Positions 1-8,374 of a DNA stretch of 64,000 nt are shown piece after piece. Origin of the DNA: Micavibrio sp. UBA6147 (lineage in GTDB: Bacteria > Pseudomonadota > Alphaproteobacteria > Micavibrionales > UBA1664); assembly GCA_002423185.1 (NCBI GenBank), contig DIUX01000002.1:902944-966943 (forward strand), read 5' to 3'. Numbering within the stretch: the stretch's first letter is position 1; every line of letters begins with the position of its first letter. A model generated the notes under the pieces. It worked only from the letters and a program-made list of their open reading frames with translations, was not told where the DNA came from and did no database searches. Position numbers and translations under genes: made by a program.

Positions 1-1718
1 TGTCGCGGTCGGGCATATGCTCTCGCCGTGATGCGGAGCGCTGGATTGCCGAACGCCGCGTGAAGGTCAATGGCGTCATCATTGACACGCCGGTCATCTT
101 GGTCACGGAAGCCGACCGCATCGTGGTGGACGGTAACGCAGTCGAAGGGCCTGACGAGCCGCGCCTGTTCCGCTATCACAAGCCTTCCGGCCTTGTCACC
201 ACCAACCGCGACGAATTGGGGCGCGAAACCATATTCGACCAATTGCCGCAAAACATGCCGCGCGTGATGACGGTGGGGCGGCTTGATATCAATACCGAGG
301 GGTTGCTCCTCCTCACCAATGACGGTGAAGTGGCGCGGCAACTGGAATTGCCGGACACAGGCTGGACGCGCCGCTATAAAGTCCGCGCCTTCGGCATGTT
401 GACGGATGAACATGTCAATGCCCTGCGCAAAGGCCCGACCATTGACGGCATTCGCTATGCCCCCGCCAAGGTTGATATTGAGCGCCAGCAAGGCTCGAAT
501 TGCTGGCTCACCCTGACGTTGAAGGAGGGCAAGAACCGCGAGGTCAAGCGCCTTCTCGAATATTGCGGGCTCAAGGTTAACCGCTTGATCCGCCTGTCCT
601 ATGGGCCGTTCCAGCTCGGCAATCTCGAGGTCGGCGCGGTGGAGGAAGTGAAACGCCACATCCTTAAGGAACAAATTCCGGGCTTCACAGACCGTTTGAA
701 AGGCACCAAAGCATCAGACAGAAAGGCCGCCGCCGACACCCGTGCGCGGCTGGAGGACGCCAAATCAAGCCAAAAAACAACCAAACCTGCGACCACCCGT
801 AAAATCAAGGCCAACCGCCCTGTATCCGAGGATGACCGGGCCCCATGGCAAGGCGGCCACAGCGCCCCGCGCGACCGATCGGCTTCTCGTTCTTCATCCT
901 CTCGTTCTTCATCCTCTGGGGCATCATCTTCTCGCGCAGCATCGACCCGCTCCACATCGAACAATGCGAACCGCCCTGATCCCAGAGGCGAGGGGCGCGC
1001 TGAAGGGCGCGATAATCGCCGTGATAACCGCGGCTATGGCTATGGCGAGGGCAACGACCGCTCAAATAGCGATGCCCCACGCGACCATTCCCGTTCAAAC
1101 CCACGTTCTGAAAACCGTTCCTACGACCGCTCAGATGATCGACCGGACACTCGTTCGGAGGCCCGCCCATATGGTCGCCCAAATAATCGTTCAGATAATA
1201 ACCGTTCGGATCAACGCCCCGCGCGCCCCTACAAAGACCGTGCCGAGGGCAACGAAGGCCGCGCCTCGTCTTATCGCGATCGCGACACCTATGCTTCCCG
1301 CGACCGTGGCACAGAGTCTGCGCGCCCCGCGCAGGGCAAAAAACTTGTCTCCCCCTACGCTACCCTTAAAAACAAAGGCCAATCGGAACGCAGCGATTAT
1401 AACGACCGTCCAGCCCGCTCTGACCGCCCCAGTCGTTCCGATCGTCCGGAGCAAACGCGCGACAATGATCGCCCATACCGCTCTCGTTCGGACAATGCAG
1501 ACCGCTCACAAGATCGCCCAAGGCAAGACCGAAATCAAGACAAAGGGCAAGACCGCCCTTACAGCAGCAGGCCATCCGACCGTCCGGCATCCAGAAACTG
1601 GTCAAAAGACGGTGCGAATAAAGACGGCGCAAGATCATCCCCGCGCCCATCAACGCCGCGCTCTCCGTCACGCCCAGATGGTGGCGGCCGTCCTCCGCGC
1701 GGGCGGCGTGATTCATAA
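1..1718 (+). CDS. rluB: RluB/RsuA-family 23S rRNA pseudouridine synthase, 5' end outside the window, long disordered C-terminal tail
   Basis: The frame is open from base 3, and the upstream residues SRRDAERWIAERRVKVNG are the S4 RNA-binding domain, so the gene starts before the window; the GTG at 60 is internal. The catalytic domain follows, with the signature GRLDINTEGLLLLTNDG (catalytic Asp at bases 285-287) and a normal RsuA/RluB core to about base 745. It isomerises a uridine in rRNA. The remaining ~320 residues are a low-complexity tail rich in Arg, Asp, Ser, Asn and Pro with no Cys or Trp-rich fold, probably disordered and RNA-binding; such tails occur in alphaproteobacterial RluB but this one is long. 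A perfect 15-base tandem duplication lies at 886-915. rsmD follows after 60 bases in the same direction, consistent with a ribosome-modification operon. Confidence 0.9.
   Translation, partial: SRSGICSRRDAERWIAERRVKVNGVIIDTPVILVTEADRIVVDGNAVEGPDEPRLFRYHKPSGLVTTNRDELGRETIFDQLPQNMPRVMTVGRLDINTEGLLLLTNDGEVARQLELPDTGWTRRYKVRAFGMLTDEHVNALRKGPTIDGIRYAPAKVDIERQQGSNCWLTLTLKEGKNREVKRLLEYCGLKVNRLIRLSYGPFQLGNLEVGAVEEVKRHILKEQIPGFTDRLKGTKASDRKAAADTRARLEDAKSSQKTTKPATTRKIKANRPVSEDDRAPWQGGHSAPRDRSASRSSSSRSSSSGASSSRAASTRSTSNNANRPDPRGEGRAEGRDNRRDNRGYGYGEGNDRSNSDAPRDHSRSNPRSENRSYDRSDDRPDTRSEARPYGRPNNRSDNNRSDQRPARPYKDRAEGNEGRASSYRDRDTYASRDRGTESARPAQGKKLVSPYATLKNKGQSERSDYNDRPARSDRPSRSDRPEQTRDNDRPYRSRSDNADRSQDRPRQDRNQDKGQDRPYSSRPSDRPASRNWSKDGANKDGARSSPRPSTPRSPSRPDGGGRPPRGRRDS
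886..915 (+). repeat. 15-bp perfect tandem duplication in the rluB tail
   Basis: CTCGTTCTTCATCCT occurs twice head to tail. It encodes Ser/Arg-rich sequence and keeps the frame, so it is a slippage-type expansion of the disordered tail. Confidence 0.85.
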
Positions 1719-1778
1719 GGCCGCGCCCGTCATGGATCAACCCGCATTCACAGGCCTCACAACTAAGGCTCGACGGCT

Positions 1779-2348
1779 ATGAGTATTCGCATCACAGGCG
1801 GCATCCTGCGCAACCGTAAACTCGCCGTTCCCGAGAGTGCGGCAGTGCGCCCGACGACGGAAAAAATGCGCCAAGCAGTCTTTAACCTTCTCGCCCATGC
1901 GTCATGGGGAATAGATATTGAGGGCGCGCACGTTCTGGACGGTTTTTGTGGCAGTGGCATTATGGGGCTTGAATGCCTGTCACGCGGGGCGGCGCATGTT
2001 ACTTTTGCGGATTTTGACGCGAAAGTTCTGGCGTTTTTGAAGGCTCAGATCGCACCGCTTGGCTTGCCCGCGTCCTGCGCTGAAACACTGCGCACCGACC
2101 TCACACAGGCCGTTTTGCGCCCCCAAACGCCTTATGATCTTGTGTTCCTCGACCCGCCATACCGCAAGGATATGGTCGCGCCTGTTTTGACGAGATTATC
2201 GGGTGAGGCGCTGCGGGACGGCGCACTGGTATTATTCGAAATTGAAAAGCGGGCAATGCCGGAATTCGACAGGACGTATTACACATTGGAAGACGACCGT
2301 ATTTACGGGGAATCCCGCCTGATTGCCCTGCGCTCCCGCGCCGTTTAA
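1779..2348 (+). CDS. rsmD: 16S rRNA (guanine(966)-N(2))-methyltransferase RsmD
   Basis: The 189-residue protein begins MSIRITGGILRNRKL and has the Rossmann-fold SAM motif DGFCGSG (54-60) and the catalytic N-methyltransferase motif DPPY (125-128). RsmD methylates N2 of G966 in 16S rRNA on the assembled small subunit. The length is normal. The start has an AAGG-type ribosome binding site about nine bases upstream. It lies 60 bases after rluB, so the two rRNA modifiers are probably co-transcribed, and it converges on uppP with only 18 bases between stop codons. Confidence 0.95.
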   Translation: MSIRITGGILRNRKLAVPESAAVRPTTEKMRQAVFNLLAHASWGIDIEGAHVLDGFCGSGIMGLECLSRGAAHVTFADFDAKVLAFLKAQIAPLGLPASCAETLRTDLTQAVLRPQTPYDLVFLDPPYRKDMVAPVLTRLSGEALRDGALVLFEIEKRAMPEFDRTYYTLEDDRIYGESRLIALRSRAV

Positions 2349-2366
2349 CTGCCGCTCAGGGTAAAA

Positions 2367-3191
2367 TCAGGCCAGAAATCCGCCATAATACAGGCCGAGC
2401 AACACCGCGCCCAAAATCACCCTATACACCGCAAACGGCGTAAAACTAGCCTTGAGGAGCCAATTCATCATCAAGGCAATGGTGATAAAGGCGGAAACGG
2501 CGGCGAGCGCCGCCCCGATGAACAAATCGCGGGTAAAGGCGGCGCTGCCGATACTGATGACATCCAAGCCTGCCAGCGTTCCCGCCCCCGCAATCGCGAT
2601 GATGCTGAGCAATAAGGAAAAACGCGCGGCTTCAGTCCGCGAAAACCCGAGCCACCGCGCCATGGTCATGGTAATACCCGACCGGCTCGTCCCTGGGATA
2701 AGCGCGATGATCTGTGACAAGCCGATCAAAACCGCGTCCTTCGTGCCCATCGTGTCAATGCTGCGCTCGTTCGGTCTATAATGATCGGCAACCCACAAGG
2801 CCACCCCAAAAATAAGAGTTGTCCATCCAATCACCACCAAGGAATCAAAAATCGCCGCATCAAAAGAATGCAAAGCGAAGCCGGCGGCAATCACGGGGAT
2901 ACTGGCATACAGCGCAAACAGCGCAAGGCGGCGATTATCGGTCTGACGGAACCGCAAAATATCAATCCCGCCAAGAATAAGCCGCCATAAATCCGCCCGA
3001 AAATATAGGCAAACGGCAAACAACGTGCCGACATGAACGGCGATGTCGAGGATTTTTTCCTGCTGTTCGCTCATTTGTTCGGCATGACCAAGGGCGGCAT
3101 GCGCCAAAACCAGATGGCCGCTGGAACTGATCGGCAAAAACTCCGTAATGCCTTGAACAAGGGCGAGGATGATGAGGTGAAATAACGGCAT
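2367..3191 (-). CDS. uppP: Undecaprenyl-diphosphatase UppP (BacA)
   Basis: Integral membrane enzyme that dephosphorylates undecaprenyl diphosphate to recycle the lipid carrier for peptidoglycan and other envelope polymers; confers bacitracin tolerance when abundant. I chose the ATG at 3191 because the protein then begins MPLFHLIILALVQGITEF, the usual UppP N-terminus, giving 274 residues; a longer open frame to 3323 adds 44 residues without similarity. The family motifs LPISSSGH and PGTSRSG are intact, and there are about eight hydrophobic segments. It converges with rsmD; upstream, on the same strand, is the SNase-like gene with a strong terminator between them, so it likely has its own promoter. 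Confidence 0.95.
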   Translation of the reverse strand: MPLFHLIILALVQGITEFLPISSSGHLVLAHAALGHAEQMSEQQEKILDIAVHVGTLFAVCLYFRADLWRLILGGIDILRFRQTDNRRLALFALYASIPVIAAGFALHSFDAAIFDSLVVIGWTTLIFGVALWVADHYRPNERSIDTMGTKDAVLIGLSQIIALIPGTSRSGITMTMARWLGFSRTEAARFSLLLSIIAIAGAGTLAGLDVISIGSAAFTRDLFIGAALAAVSAFITIALMMNWLLKASFTPFAVYRVILGAVLLGLYYGGFLA

Positions 3192-3260
3192 GGAAAGACT
3201 TTCAAAAGGCGTATAACCCAACAAGCCTATCCGTTTCCCATTCGCCTGCCAAGCCCCCAT

Positions 3261-3290
3261 AAAAAACGCCGCCTTGGATGGAAGGCGGCG
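3261..3290 (-). terminator. Rho-independent terminator of the SNase-like gene
   Basis: A perfect 9-bp stem (CGCCGCCTT / AAGGCGGCG, bases 3267-3275 and 3282-3290) with a 6-base loop is followed on the minus strand by six Ts (3266-3261). It sits about 50 bases after the stop of the gene ending at 3342. Confidence 0.88.
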
Positions 3291-3341
3291 GATTATCAGG
3301 CGTATCAAAGGATTAGGACTCAATCCGAGAATTAAAAATCA

Positions 3342-4484
3342 TCAGATCGGGCTGCTGCTTGGCCCCGGCATCCGGCCTTTGCGGTCGCGGATAATCATGG
3401 TCAGGGCGCTCCCGATCTTGTCGAGAGGCTCAATCATGCCGTTGGCTTGTTGGATAATCCGTTGCACCTTGTCCATGGCTTGGTCAATCGGCGTTTCCGG
3501 CTCCAAAGTAATGTAATCGGGGTTGCCGTCAATATTGGCATAGGCCTTTGACAAATCGGTCACGATTTGCGTTCCCAAGAGGTCGAGCTTATCAAGATTG
3601 GCGTCATACACGGCGCGGCTGAGCGACGGTCTTTGGTGGATAATATCGCCCGAGCGCTTATATTTCGGCGGTTTGGACGGGTCGCGCATGGTGCGCAGCA
3701 TGTCTTCGTAAATCAACAAAAACGCATCGATTTTGGCGCGGTTGGTGTTGATTTCGCTGTCCAAAGATGAGGCCAGAATAAATTTCTCGCGCTCGCGCAA
3801 ATCCTGTTCTTTTTTGCGCGCCGTGGCGATTTGGTGTTTTTGAAGTTTAATCAGCTTATTAAGGCCGGCATATAAAACCCACCCGACAAACAACATGCCG
3901 ATAATCGGGCCCAAAACAACGCCGCCAATTAAGATGTAATCGGCCTTGATGCCAAAGCTGTTTGTCGCGGGCGCGGCATCGCCCTCTGACTGTTTCGGTG
4001 TTGCGGAGCTTTCAAAATTTTCCCACAAGCCGATGTGCATCAAGCGGGCGCGCTTTTCGGCGTTGGTATATGTTTTTTGGAACGGGCTGCCGACAATATC
4101 GGCGCGGTTGACAATGGCAAGGCCGCTCTCAATCAAGGAAAGCGACAAATCTATTTGATCAGCATTCATGCATTGGGCGATGGCAACGCCACGGTCACGG
4201 CGCACAACGCTGCACATAATCGGGCGTTCATCGATGAGGTCATCAAGCTTGACGCGGGCTTTGAGGCCGGACAAAGTATTTTTGATGGTGGTTGGGTCAA
4301 TACCCCAAAGTTGCAAAAGGGCGTTTTGTGCCTGAAGCGTTGCACCGTCAACGGCGAAGGCTTGCACGTTGATTTTGTCTTGTGCGAATCCGGTTCGCGG
4401 CGTGACCGCCCCCGTGAAAAGAGCCAACACGCACAAAAAAACGCAGAAAACGGGTATGAAGCGGGTCAAAGAATGTCCTAGCAT
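3342..4484 (-). CDS. Membrane-anchored SNase-like (thermonuclease-fold) protein lacking catalytic residues
   Basis: 380 residues: a signal peptide or anchor (about 1-35, ending TGFAQ), a degenerate staphylococcal-nuclease-like domain (about 36-165, with ...LLQLWGIDP... and the C-terminal AEKRARLMHIGLWENF signature), a linker, one transmembrane segment (about 187-212) and a charged, coiled-coil-prone cytoplasmic domain to 380. In active nucleases the first motif reads DGDT...RL.GID.PE; here it is DGAT...LQLWGIDPTT, so the Arg and Glu used in catalysis are missing. It is therefore more likely a binding or scaffold protein than a nuclease. The ATG at 4484 has no clear ribosome binding site; a TTG at 4469 preceded by AGGA is an alternative start that gives a cleaner signal peptide. 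Function unknown. Confidence 0.6.
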   Translation of the reverse strand: MLGHSLTRFIPVFCVFLCVLALFTGAVTPRTGFAQDKINVQAFAVDGATLQAQNALLQLWGIDPTTIKNTLSGLKARVKLDDLIDERPIMCSVVRRDRGVAIAQCMNADQIDLSLSLIESGLAIVNRADIVGSPFQKTYTNAEKRARLMHIGLWENFESSATPKQSEGDAAPATNSFGIKADYILIGGVVLGPIIGMLFVGWVLYAGLNKLIKLQKHQIATARKKEQDLREREKFILASSLDSEINTNRAKIDAFLLIYEDMLRTMRDPSKPPKYKRSGDIIHQRPSLSRAVYDANLDKLDLLGTQIVTDLSKAYANIDGNPDYITLEPETPIDQAMDKVQRIIQQANGMIEPLDKIGSALTMIIRDRKGRMPGPSSSPI

Positions 4485-4534
4485 AGAAAAAATGCGACTT
4501 GGTCGTTGTTTTTATTTATAATAGAGAAAAGAGT

Positions 4535-4563
4535 TTGAAAAAAGTCTTAATCTACTTCATAAA
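4535..4563 (+). promoter_or_regulatory. Possible sigma70-type promoter for the 170-residue unknown gene
   Basis: TTGAAA (4535-4540), 17-base spacer, CATAAA (4558-4563), in an AT-rich gap, 34 bases before the start codon at 4597. The -10 is weak. Confidence 0.4.
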
Positions 4564-4596
4564 CATTTTTATTTTTAAGAAGACTGTCTGGATGCA

Positions 4597-5109
4597 ATGA
4601 AACTATCCCGCAAAGAACTCATGGAAAAACTCGGTGTCGGGCGGGATTTGAATCCCTACGAAACCAGCCCATGGTACTATCATGACGAGGAAGAGGGTGT
4701 TGCATGTTCGGCGGAAGTGCGCCTTGACGGCGATGGCAACGAAGTCGAGGCAGAAATTCAGCTCATGTATGACGACCCGCCGAAAGGCAAACCGGAGGTC
4801 GAACAAGTCGTCTGGATTCGCGCACGCCAAAAAATGCTCGGTCAATATGACACGACTGATTTATACATCCGCCGCGAGGACAAAGCCGGATCAGTCTATA
4901 ATTGGGAAGAAAAATGCTGTAATTTTTTCCGCGCCTGTGTGCGCGAGGTCAAGGCTGGCCGCATTCCCGATATTGATATGTTGTTGGGGCGTGAAATGCG
5001 CGATGGCGGAATCTGGGGTGACAAGGCGGGCGATGGCTCAAGCAAATCGCCAAAGATCAACACAACCCAGCTCATCCACGACATGAAAAACAAGGGTCAG
5101 GGCTTCTAA
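4597..5109 (+). CDS. Conserved-looking hypothetical protein, 170 residues
   Basis: I do not recognise the family. The protein is soluble and acidic in its first two thirds, with no signal peptide or membrane segment; it begins MKLSRKELMEKLGV, has a central region with alternating charge (about 45-105), a short CCNFFRACVREV helix and a Gly/Ser/Lys-rich end (about 138-170). The gene has codon use like its neighbours, its own upstream AT-rich promoter region and is followed by a 124-base gap to the AlkD-like gene, so it may be a single-gene unit. Coding is supported by length and by absence of a better frame; no function can be assigned. Confidence 0.7.
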   Translation: MKLSRKELMEKLGVGRDLNPYETSPWYYHDEEEGVACSAEVRLDGDGNEVEAEIQLMYDDPPKGKPEVEQVVWIRARQKMLGQYDTTDLYIRREDKAGSVYNWEEKCCNFFRACVREVKAGRIPDIDMLLGREMRDGGIWGDKAGDGSSKSPKINTTQLIHDMKNKGQGF

Positions 5110-5233
5110 GCTTGGCACGCGTTGCTCTTGCCCACGCTTATTATGTTATGCGCTTTGCCATACCCATACCGATATTCCCGCACTTTTGACTTCGTTGTCT
5201 GTCGTGCATCTTTCATTCTAGGCCGTATCCGTC

Positions 5234-5893
5234 ATGCCCCCACATCTTGACCCCATCACCACCTTGCCGCAACTATACAAGGCGATCCAATCCCTCCGCC
5301 GCAAAGATGACGGCCATATTTACATCACCGATGCTGCGCCGCTCATCGCCGCGGTTGGTGTACACCATGATTTCGCGCTGGCATTGTGGCACAGCGGCGG
5401 AACATCGGGGGATGTTGCCCATCGTGAAATTGCGGTACGGATTGCTGACCCCGCCTTGGCGGATGAGGCCTTGCTGGAATCGTGGGTTGCGGAACTGGAT
5501 GAATGGGGGCTGACCGATTCATTCACGGGCTATGTGGTCAAATATACGCGCTGGGCGGAGGATAAAGCCTTTGAATGGGCGGATCGCGCGGCGCTGTATC
5601 AACGCCGCGCCGGCTTTGCTACCATCGCTCAAATGGCATGGACGCGCCGCTATCCCGCCGCCGATGATATGTTTATTCGCTTTTTGCCGCTCATCCTGCG
5701 TCACGCGCCGGATTCACGCCTTCATGTGAAAAAGGCGGTGAATTGGGCACTCCGCGACATTGGCAAGCGCAATGCCTTGCTGTGTGCACACGCCATCGAA
5801 ACGGCCAAGAAATTGCAATCATCGCCGGACAAAACCGCGCGATGGGTCGGCACGCATCGCTGCGGCGAATTTATAAAGGCTGAAATTTTATAA
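5234..5893 (+). CDS. DNA alkylation repair protein, AlkD-like HEAT-repeat family
   Basis: 219 residues, all-helical, matching the AlkD/AlkC-type DNA glycosylase fold in which tandem HEAT-like repeats wrap DNA and excise N3- or N7-alkylated purines. The most telling segment is HVKKAVNWALRDIGKRN (about 173-190), the family signature for the penultimate repeat; the central WADRAALYQRRAGFATIAQM region corresponds to the DNA-facing repeats. Length is typical of the short family members. The protein is cytoplasmic. The ATG at 5234 follows an AGG about nine bases upstream. Substrate specificity cannot be told from sequence alone; some relatives have no detectable glycosylase activity. Confidence 0.82.
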   Translation: MPPHLDPITTLPQLYKAIQSLRRKDDGHIYITDAAPLIAAVGVHHDFALALWHSGGTSGDVAHREIAVRIADPALADEALLESWVAELDEWGLTDSFTGYVVKYTRWAEDKAFEWADRAALYQRRAGFATIAQMAWTRRYPAADDMFIRFLPLILRHAPDSRLHVKKAVNWALRDIGKRNALLCAHAIETAKKLQSSPDKTARWVGTHRCGEFIKAEIL

Positions 5894-5970
5894 CGCGTCG
5901 TTCAAAGCGTCATTTCGGGTGAAGTTTAGGTGAAATTCTGAACGCAATTCAGGGCGACTTAAAACGCCTC

Positions 5971-7092
5971 TTATGTGCCGGAAATCAACAAGCCATATTG
6001 CTGCGCAATTTTGCTCAGGCCGCCGCTTGATGTTTCGCCGATGGCAAGAAAGCACCATTTATTCCCGATACGCGTTAATTCGCCGAACTTCAGGCATGTT
6101 CCTTCCGAAAAATCTTCAGACAGGTTAAACCGCGCCAATTCGGTTTTGGTTTCTTGGTTTAAAAATCGGATATAGGCGTTTTTGACGCTGCCGAAATTTT
6201 GTTCCAGCTCATCGCCTTGATAAATCGTGACGGTGAAAACAATCTTGTAAATATCATACGGCAAGGCCTCAAGATCGATGGTGATAATCTCGTCATCGCC
6301 TTCGCCGGCGCCGTCACGACTGTCACCGCTGTGCTTGACGGCAAGGTCTGCGCCTGTGGGGTTGTTGTAAAACACAAAATCGGCATCGACACGGGTTTGG
6401 TCGTTTTTGTTGAGGATGAAACAACTCAAATCAAGGTCAAGCGGGGCTCCCTCAAACTGAACCATATCCCATCCGGCACCGACCAGAATTTTGCGCAGGC
6501 CGGCGTCTTTGCTGCTCAATTCGCTTTCTTCACCGCGGCTCAATTCGTCTGCGATGATTTCTTCTTCTTCGTTTTCATCGCCGAACAAGACCCGTTCATC
6601 GGCCAAGGCGGCCATGTCATCGACCGGTTGGCGTGATCGTGACGTGCCCTCCGGACGGGGAGATTCCGGATTGCTGTCACCGTCGCTGTCGGCATTTTGG
6701 GTGGAGGAGGCGAGCGGGTTCACAGGCGCGGCGTCTTCGTGGCGCGGTCTTTGTTGAACGGGGATGCCCTCTTCGTCACTGAGGTTAATGTCTGACGGCA
6801 ATGTCGCGGATAATTCGGCGAGTTCCTTGGCGCTCAGGCGGCGTTTCACCGGTTTTTGGATATTGTCGTCAAATACGGGGTCGGGAATTTCGCCACCCAT
6901 TTTGATCGGGCGGTCGTCAAACACGGGGTCGGGAACCTCACCAAACGCGGTGTCTGCGCCTCCGGTATTCTTAAATACAGGCTGGGGAATGTCGTCCTCT
7001 TTTGAGGCGGATACGGCGTCTTTTTCGGGCGCGTTTTTGAGCGTATCTTTGGTTGGCTCATCCGCCTCGGCACCGGTTTTTTTATCGCTCAT
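5971..7092 (-). CDS. TerD-domain stress protein with disordered, repeat-bearing N-terminus
   Basis: 373 residues. The C-terminal half (about 195-373) is a TerD/CABP1-type domain: DLDLSCFILN..., an acidic loop with GDSRDGAGEGDDEIITIDL typical of the Ca2+ sites, IYKIVFTVTIYQ and the closing W.FLAIG strand. TerD proteins bind calcium and belong to the tellurite/colicin/phage-resistance Ter systems. The first ~190 residues are acidic, Pro-rich and probably disordered, and carry three copies of a short motif of the form P[DQ]PVF[DK][DN]. It lies 114 bases downstream of the Ca2+ exchanger gene and in the same orientation, followed further upstream by the TerA-like gene, so the three probably act together. 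Two 13-base direct repeats lie just before the start. Confidence 0.85.
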   Translation of the reverse strand: MSDKKTGAEADEPTKDTLKNAPEKDAVSASKEDDIPQPVFKNTGGADTAFGEVPDPVFDDRPIKMGGEIPDPVFDDNIQKPVKRRLSAKELAELSATLPSDINLSDEEGIPVQQRPRHEDAAPVNPLASSTQNADSDGDSNPESPRPEGTSRSRQPVDDMAALADERVLFGDENEEEEIIADELSRGEESELSSKDAGLRKILVGAGWDMVQFEGAPLDLDLSCFILNKNDQTRVDADFVFYNNPTGADLAVKHSGDSRDGAGEGDDEIITIDLEALPYDIYKIVFTVTIYQGDELEQNFGSVKNAYIRFLNQETKTELARFNLSEDFSEGTCLKFGELTRIGNKWCFLAIGETSSGGLSKIAQQYGLLISGT

Positions 7093-7105
7093 CCTGATGA
7101 CCCTG

Positions 7106-7132
7106 TCGTTATAGGTTTTTCGTTATAGGTTT
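7106..7132 (-). repeat. Direct repeat upstream of the TerD-like gene
   Basis: TCGTTATAGGTTT occurs twice with a 14-base period, 14-40 bases before the start codon at 7092. It might be an operator or just a slippage duplication; on the coding strand each copy carries a -10-like TATAAC. Confidence 0.6.
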
Positions 7133-7206
7133 GTTGTTCTGGTTATGGATTGTCTTTGGTCGCCCGTGGTTCACATCATTAAAAATGCCTGATCCTAGGC
7201 CGCAGA

Positions 7207-8250
7207 TCAAGTGTTCATCAAGGCCATGGCGCCGATATAGGCCGCATATCCGGCAAGGAAAATCCCGCCCGTAACGCGTGAAAATTGACCTGGACGGATA
7301 ACCAGCACGCAAAACAACGCGGCAACGCCGAGCATGACCCACATATCGAAATGGATCATCTGCGGCGGCAACTCCTTTGCAGAAATCGGGTTGATTATGG
7401 CGGTTGCGCCCAAAATCATCATGATGTTAAAGACGTTTGATCCGATGACATTGCCCAAAACAATGTCACCCTGCTTTTTCAAGGCAGCGATGATGGATGT
7501 CGATAATTCCGGCAAAGACGTGCCCACCGCAATCACGGTCAACCCGACAATGGCGTCCGGCACGTTCAAAATGGCGGCGCTGGTAATCGCGCCGCGCACC
7601 ATAAGATCGGCACCGAAGGCAAGGCCGATAATTCCGCAAACAACAAATAAGGCGGCAATCCATACCGATTTAAAAACCGGCATGTCGTTTTCATCCGTTT
7701 GCGCATGATGGGGGTGCATGACGGGCGCAAGGCTGCCCTCTTCTTGCACGACCGTGGCTATGACGGTGTCCTGCGGGGCGGTTTTTGATCGTTGATATTG
7801 CAAAAAAACATAACCGATCAAGGTCAGTATCATCAAAACACCGGTCATCGCACCGATCACACCATACAACAACAAACACACGCATAATGTCGAGGCGAGC
7901 ATCATCTTGCCCATATCAAGGGCGAGTTTCTTGCGGTTGGCGACCAAAGTGCGGCACACCGCCCCCGCCCCGATGACGAGCAAGATATTCGCGATATTCG
8001 ACCCGATTACATTGCCCACGGCGATGCCGGGCGACCCTTTTAAACTCGCATTCACCGACACGATCAATTCCGGCAAAGATGTGCCAAAGGCAACAATCGT
8101 GAACCCGACAAGCAGCATCGAAATACCGGCCTTGCGGGCAATGAAGACCGCGCCGTCAACAATCCAATCGCCGCAGCGGATAAGGATCAACATCCCCAAA
8201 ACAACGGTCGAGAGCGCAAAAACAAGCAAAGCATTGTCTGAAATGTCCAT
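7207..8250 (-). CDS. CaCA-family Na+/Ca2+ exchanger (YrbG-like)
   Basis: 347 residues with about ten membrane segments and the two inverted alpha repeats of the family: GTSLPELIVSV with GNVIGSNIANILLVIG in the first half, and GTSLPELSTSI with GNVIGSNVFNIMMILG in the second. A hydrophilic loop with a His-rich patch (HPHHAQ, about 178-183) separates the halves. It exports Ca2+ in exchange for Na+ or H+ across the inner membrane. Flanked on the same strand by TerA-like (124 bases upstream) and TerD-like (114 bases downstream) genes, in the place where classical ter operons carry TerC; since TerD domains bind Ca2+, a shared role in calcium handling is a fair inference. Confidence 0.93.
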   Translation of the reverse strand: MDISDNALLVFALSTVVLGMLILIRCGDWIVDGAVFIARKAGISMLLVGFTIVAFGTSLPELIVSVNASLKGSPGIAVGNVIGSNIANILLVIGAGAVCRTLVANRKKLALDMGKMMLASTLCVCLLLYGVIGAMTGVLMILTLIGYVFLQYQRSKTAPQDTVIATVVQEEGSLAPVMHPHHAQTDENDMPVFKSVWIAALFVVCGIIGLAFGADLMVRGAITSAAILNVPDAIVGLTVIAVGTSLPELSTSIIAALKKQGDIVLGNVIGSNVFNIMMILGATAIINPISAKELPPQMIHFDMWVMLGVAALFCVLVIRPGQFSRVTGGIFLAGYAAYIGAMALMNT

Positions 8251-8374
8251 AATATGGCGGGCTTTCTGTATTTTAACTGTTGGACGCAGCCGTTCTGAAG
8301 CGGCGCGGTATTCATATCATTTGCCCTCAAAACGGGCAAGGCCGGCGTTTATTTTTTGCGCCTGTTTTGGGTGC

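Noticed and set aside
742..1782. 346-codon open frame on the plus strand inside the rluB tail
   Set aside because: It is a shifted frame of the low-complexity tail, overlaps rsmD's start and has Ala/Thr/Arg bias with no recognisable domain.
4640..4670. TTTGAATCCC stretch resembling a tRNA T-arm
   Set aside because: Lies inside the 170-residue gene; no acceptor stem or other arms around it.
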